DNA of 34,905 nucleotides from Vitrella brassicaformis. Lineage: Eukaryota > Sar > Vitrellaceae. The notes beneath the pieces were generated by a model. It was not told where the DNA came from and did no database searches. It was given only the letters and a program-made list of their open reading frames with translations. A program made the translations under genes and the position numbers. The stretch spans positions 1-34,905 of the forward strand of contig CDMY01000662.1 in NCBI GenBank assembly GCA_001179505.1, in the 5' to 3' direction. This document shows positions 31,622-34,905 of the stretch, one piece after another (within the stretch, counting starts at the first letter, position 1; each line of letters opens with the position of its first letter).

Positions 31622-34600
31622 ATGCGTGGCGAGAAGAACCCTCTTCGTGGTTTGGTATCGAGTGCGTTGGATGGCGATGAGCTGCACTGGGAGCGTGCGC
31701 TAGAGATAGTGGAGAAGATCCAGCAGGACAACAGGCATGCCGCCATCACGCTATACATAGTGCACAACCGCCTGGTCGGCAGGGGACTGCCGCAGGTCAA
31801 AGCCAGCCTACAGGTGCAAAGGAAACACACACGCAGAGAGGAATCATTGGAAGATGTGCCCATTCACTCTGTGTGTGTGTGTGTGTTGGATTAGTTGCTG
31901 GAGCTGTGTGTGAATTCGTGTGGCATCGCATTTGCCCGCCAGATGAGCGATGAGTTCATCCACTCCATGACCAGGATACTCAAAAAGGTATGTCCCCCTC
32001 TCCCACTGTGTGACTCACGTACCTCCTGCCTGCCTGTGCGTCATTCGCCTCGCCTGCAGGACATGAGCAAGCCCGAGACGCTGTCCTCGACTCTTGCGAC
32101 CGTCACGACGGCCATGTCAGATTGGATGCTCGGGTGGGTGGGTGGCTGCGTGGGTCCCACCACACCCACACGCAGCATTGATTGCATCCTCCACGCCGTG
32201 TGATGTGTGTATGCAGTCCACCGTCGGCGAGCTCATCGTCATCGGGTCCGTCAGCTGCTGCCGGCGACCTTGCCCGCCGCTCACACACTGTGGGCGGGAG
32301 CGAGATGGAGATGCTCGAGGAGTGCCAGCAGAAGGTGCTGTACCTGCTGCAGCTCTGGACTGGTGAGGCGGTGGCAGAGCAAGGGAGGGAGGGAGGGAGG
32401 GAGGGGGTGGAGGCGGCAGCACACATGTGTGGATGGTGGCTGTGCCTGTGGTTGTCATGCATGTATCCTGTAGACGCGTTCATGCATCAGGAGGAGCAGG
32501 TCGAGCCCATCTTTAAGGCGTATAGGAAACTTAGGAAGAAAGGTCAGTCAGTGTGTCTTCCAATTGGGGAGAATTGACGAGAGATTCATGTCATGCTGTC
32601 TGTATACGACACATCAGGTGTCAAGTTTCCCCCTCGGTCAGCCAACCAGCGATTTCTCGTCCCTGACGCATCGGTCAACACACACACGCACAGGGAGGAG
32701 GAGAGATCAATGCGGCCCACGGGCCTGTCCCCCATGTGTCTGTGTGCGGTGTGTGGTGTGCACCGCAGGAGTCCCCGGCCTTTGATGAGGCCCTTGCGCA
32801 CCGCCACCAGCCTGTCAACGCACTCCCCATCACTGACGCCCAGGCACGTCCGCACCCACACACCTACACCCACACCCACAGCCACGTACACACATGAGTG
32901 TCTTGTGTGCTGGATGGATGGCTCATTCGTGTGTCCAGATAGAGGCGTTGGAGCGTTCTCTGCACACTTTGCGGGTCACCAAGGACATCCGGCAGGTGGA
33001 GAAGTGCGTCAACGTGTGCCGGCGCATGAAGCCCCGCCTGGCCGCTCGCATACAAAACTACAGCGAGATACCCGCACCGACAGATGAAGACACTGAGAGG
33101 CTCACGGTAAGTGTGTGTGCAACACACAGACCCACGCAAAAACAAAAAGCAAGCGAATGCAATGCATCCCTTCTTCTCCTTTTCTCCGTCCATTCGGTCT
33201 CCAATCAGTCTTTGTTGGCGCTTCACGACCAGCTGGAGTCGTCTCTCTCCCAGATGGTGGCCGTCCCCTCGTCAGACCCCTCCCTCCCTGCGCCCGCATC
33301 TCGGATCGTCATCCGCACCGCAGACAACGCGCAACATGACAAGAGCAGACGCCTGCCCGTGACGACCAACACCAACACCCCCTCGCACCCACAGAAGAGG
33401 CCCGACAACGAGCCCATTCCCGCCCTCCCGCCGCCCACGAAGGGCAGTGCCAATATACAGCAGAGGGACAGCGGGGAGGACCACTCACACACGAGGGTCG
33501 CAAACCTGCTGGAAGAGAAAGAGGGCGATCTGTTCGACGTCGAGGAATCGACGCAAGACGTTCCTGAGCTGCTGGATGACCTGCTCGCAATGGATCGTTA
33601 TGAAGACGCAGAGGCGCAGCAGCAGCAGCAGCAGCAAGAGCAGCATGAGGGGGGGTCTGCTGCCGTTAGTGTGCCTGAAAATCGCATTCTCTACCAGTCG
33701 GCGGCATGCATGGTGGTCGACGTCGCCACTGGCAAGAAGCCTTCACCACCCGAGCACGAGACGACCGACTTGCTAGGCTTCGACGATCCCCATCAGCGGC
33801 AGCAGCAGCAGCCTGAGACCCCACCCAGAGAAGGGGAGAGAGAGGCGGACGATTGGGCCCAGTTTGATGACGGCGAGAGGGTGGCGGCCATCGCATCGAA
33901 TCCTTTTATCGTGACACCGCCGAGCGACAAGGTGACCCCACCCACCCCGCCGCAGGCTGTGCCCAGGCTCGCACCCCCGCCGGCAGCAAAGGTGTCTGTG
34001 TCGCCCGTCAAGCCTACCACACACACTACCACCACCAACCTGCTGGAGGAAGTCGACCCGGAGCCGGAGCACCACGTGGTGCGGTCGATGACACGCAGAC
34101 AGACAGACAGACAGACAAGAGAGAGCAGGTGCATCTATCGCTCAATGTTTGCCTGTCGTATGTGTGTCACATAAAGGGGAAGGCGTTTGATGGCTTGTTC
34201 GAGACGGGCGTCGCTGACGGCTCAGGCGCCACGGCAAACACACCCCGCGACCCAGCAGCAGCAGCAGCGGATGAGCAACACCACCACCTCGCCCCCGCCC
34301 CTCATCTCGCCTCCAGGAGTGTGCGAGACATCACCCTCATACCATCGGATGGCGACAGCCTGGGTGCACCGCTGCCGCCCTTTCCATCGCCATTCGATGA
34401 CGAAGGGCCGCATAATGACGACTTCGCGGCTTTCGATGCAGCTCAAGGGTCAGGCTGGCCGGAGCAAAGAGGAAATGAGGGTGGGGGAGAGCGCGAGGGT
34501 GGGGGTGAGAGCAGGCAGCAGCAGCAGCAGGTGGATCGGCCTGCCAGTGCTCCTTCGTTGGTGCCCCACCTGCCGCCACCACGGCGTGCGAGGGACGTGG

Positions 34601-34659
34601 GAGTGGTGCCAACACCCTCATCAGAGAGAGACAAGGGGAAGGACTTGCTCGACCTGTGA
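31622..34659 (+). CDS. VHS-GAT domain clathrin adaptor (TOM1/GGA type)
   Basis: Exons 31622..31813, 31895..31987, 32060..32133, 32217..32362, 32474..32542, 32618..32673, 32769..32843, 32939..33106, 33209..34078, 34177..34659; 741 aa. Residues about 5-175 are a VHS domain (NPLRGLVSSALDGDELHWER, then QLLELCVNSCG and YRKLRKKGVKFP). Residues about 236-310 form a GAT-type three-helix bundle (IEALERSLHTLRVTKDI, CRRMKPRLAARIQNY, LLALHDQLESSLSQM) that in relatives binds ubiquitin or ARF. The long tail is disordered, with acidic LLDDLLAMD, DLLGFDD and polyQ parts, and ends in LLDL, a clathrin-box motif at the very C-terminus. No GAE ear follows, so TOM1-like is nearer than GGA. It should sort ubiquitinated cargo at endosomes or the trans-Golgi. 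Intron 7 needs a GC donor. The ATG at 31622 is chosen because the domain starts right after it. Confidence 0.88.
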
Positions 34660-34905
34660 CGCATGGATGGACGGATGGATGGATGGACGGGCTCATGAAA
34701 GGTGCGGGATGATTGCCGAAACAGAGTTTGTTGCGCGAAATGTCCTTGCCCAACACCATATGCCCAACGTGTCTCAGCACGGCTCGGATCACGATCGCTC
34801 CCGCAAAGCCCCCAGTCTCGCAGGGAAATCTTGTTGGGTTTTGATAGCAGGGTTTGTGCTTAGCTTGCAGACATGTCTTTCTATTTCGTGCATCTTCGGT
34901 GAGCG
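34660..34905. other. 3' flank, no gene seen
   Basis: This is sequence after the VHS-GAT stop codon, starting with a GGAT repeat (about 34664-34688) and then unremarkable sequence to the window edge. It likely holds the 3' untranslated region and perhaps the edge of a neighbouring gene outside the window. Confidence 0.5.

Noticed and set aside
1-34905. tRNA, rRNA, spliced-leader or transposase genes
   Set aside because: I read both strands for tRNA-like TTCGA loops, the dinoflagellate spliced-leader sequence and transposase motifs and found none I could support; a covariance-model scan would be decisive.

Overview
The window reads as nuclear DNA of an intron-dense, GC-rich protist, most likely a photosynthetic alveolate. 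A chromerid alga such as Vitrella fits best, but that is inference from style. I could build 13 protein genes by following reading-frame phase across about 93 short introns (56-165 bp, mostly GT-AG). Many introns are rich in CA, TG, CT and GGAT simple repeats. One gene encodes a protein whose N-terminus looks like a two-part complex-plastid targeting signal (signal peptide, then Phe at +1, then a basic Ser/Arg-rich stretch), which supports an alga with a secondary plastid. There are no bacterial-style operons. All exon maps are hand-made and need RNA support.

Layout, left to right: (1) 593-1762 (-), secreted Cys-rich protein; 1897-3545 (-), disordered protein with an uncertain 3' end; 3559-5722 (+), disordered protein whose start lies 13 bp from its divergent neighbour. 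(2) 6026-12824 (-), a 23-exon gene for a PNUTS/PPP1R10-type nuclear PP1 regulator, with a TFIIS N-terminal-like domain, a PP1-docking RVxF motif, an RGG box and a polyQ tail. A 300-N assembly gap falls in one of its introns. (3) 13128-16100 (+), an 18-exon AGXT2-like alanine:glyoxylate aminotransferase with a mitochondrial-type leader. (4) 16541-18286 (-), a helical-repeat protein probably imported into the plastid. (5) 18512-19445 (+), an F-box-like/zinc-ribbon protein; 21769-23597 (+), SCO1, the copper chaperone of cytochrome oxidase; 24380-25387 (-), an inverted paralogue of the F-box-like gene with the same exon plan. (6) 25439-25787 (-), a small hypothetical; 25801-28383 (-), a charged coiled-coil protein; 28632-31395 (-), a Pro-rich protein with a possible cyclin box. 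(7) 31622-34659 (+), a VHS-GAT clathrin adaptor of the TOM1/GGA type.

The genes do not form one pathway. SCO1 and AGXT2 are mitochondrial, the helical-repeat protein is organellar, PNUTS is nuclear, and the VHS-GAT protein works at endosomes or the trans-Golgi. The most unusual signals are at the level of gene structure: introns with (CA)n near the donor and (TG)n near the acceptor, so that each intron could fold on itself; four GC-AG introns; and a paralogue pair in which one intron donor is GT in one copy and GC in the other.
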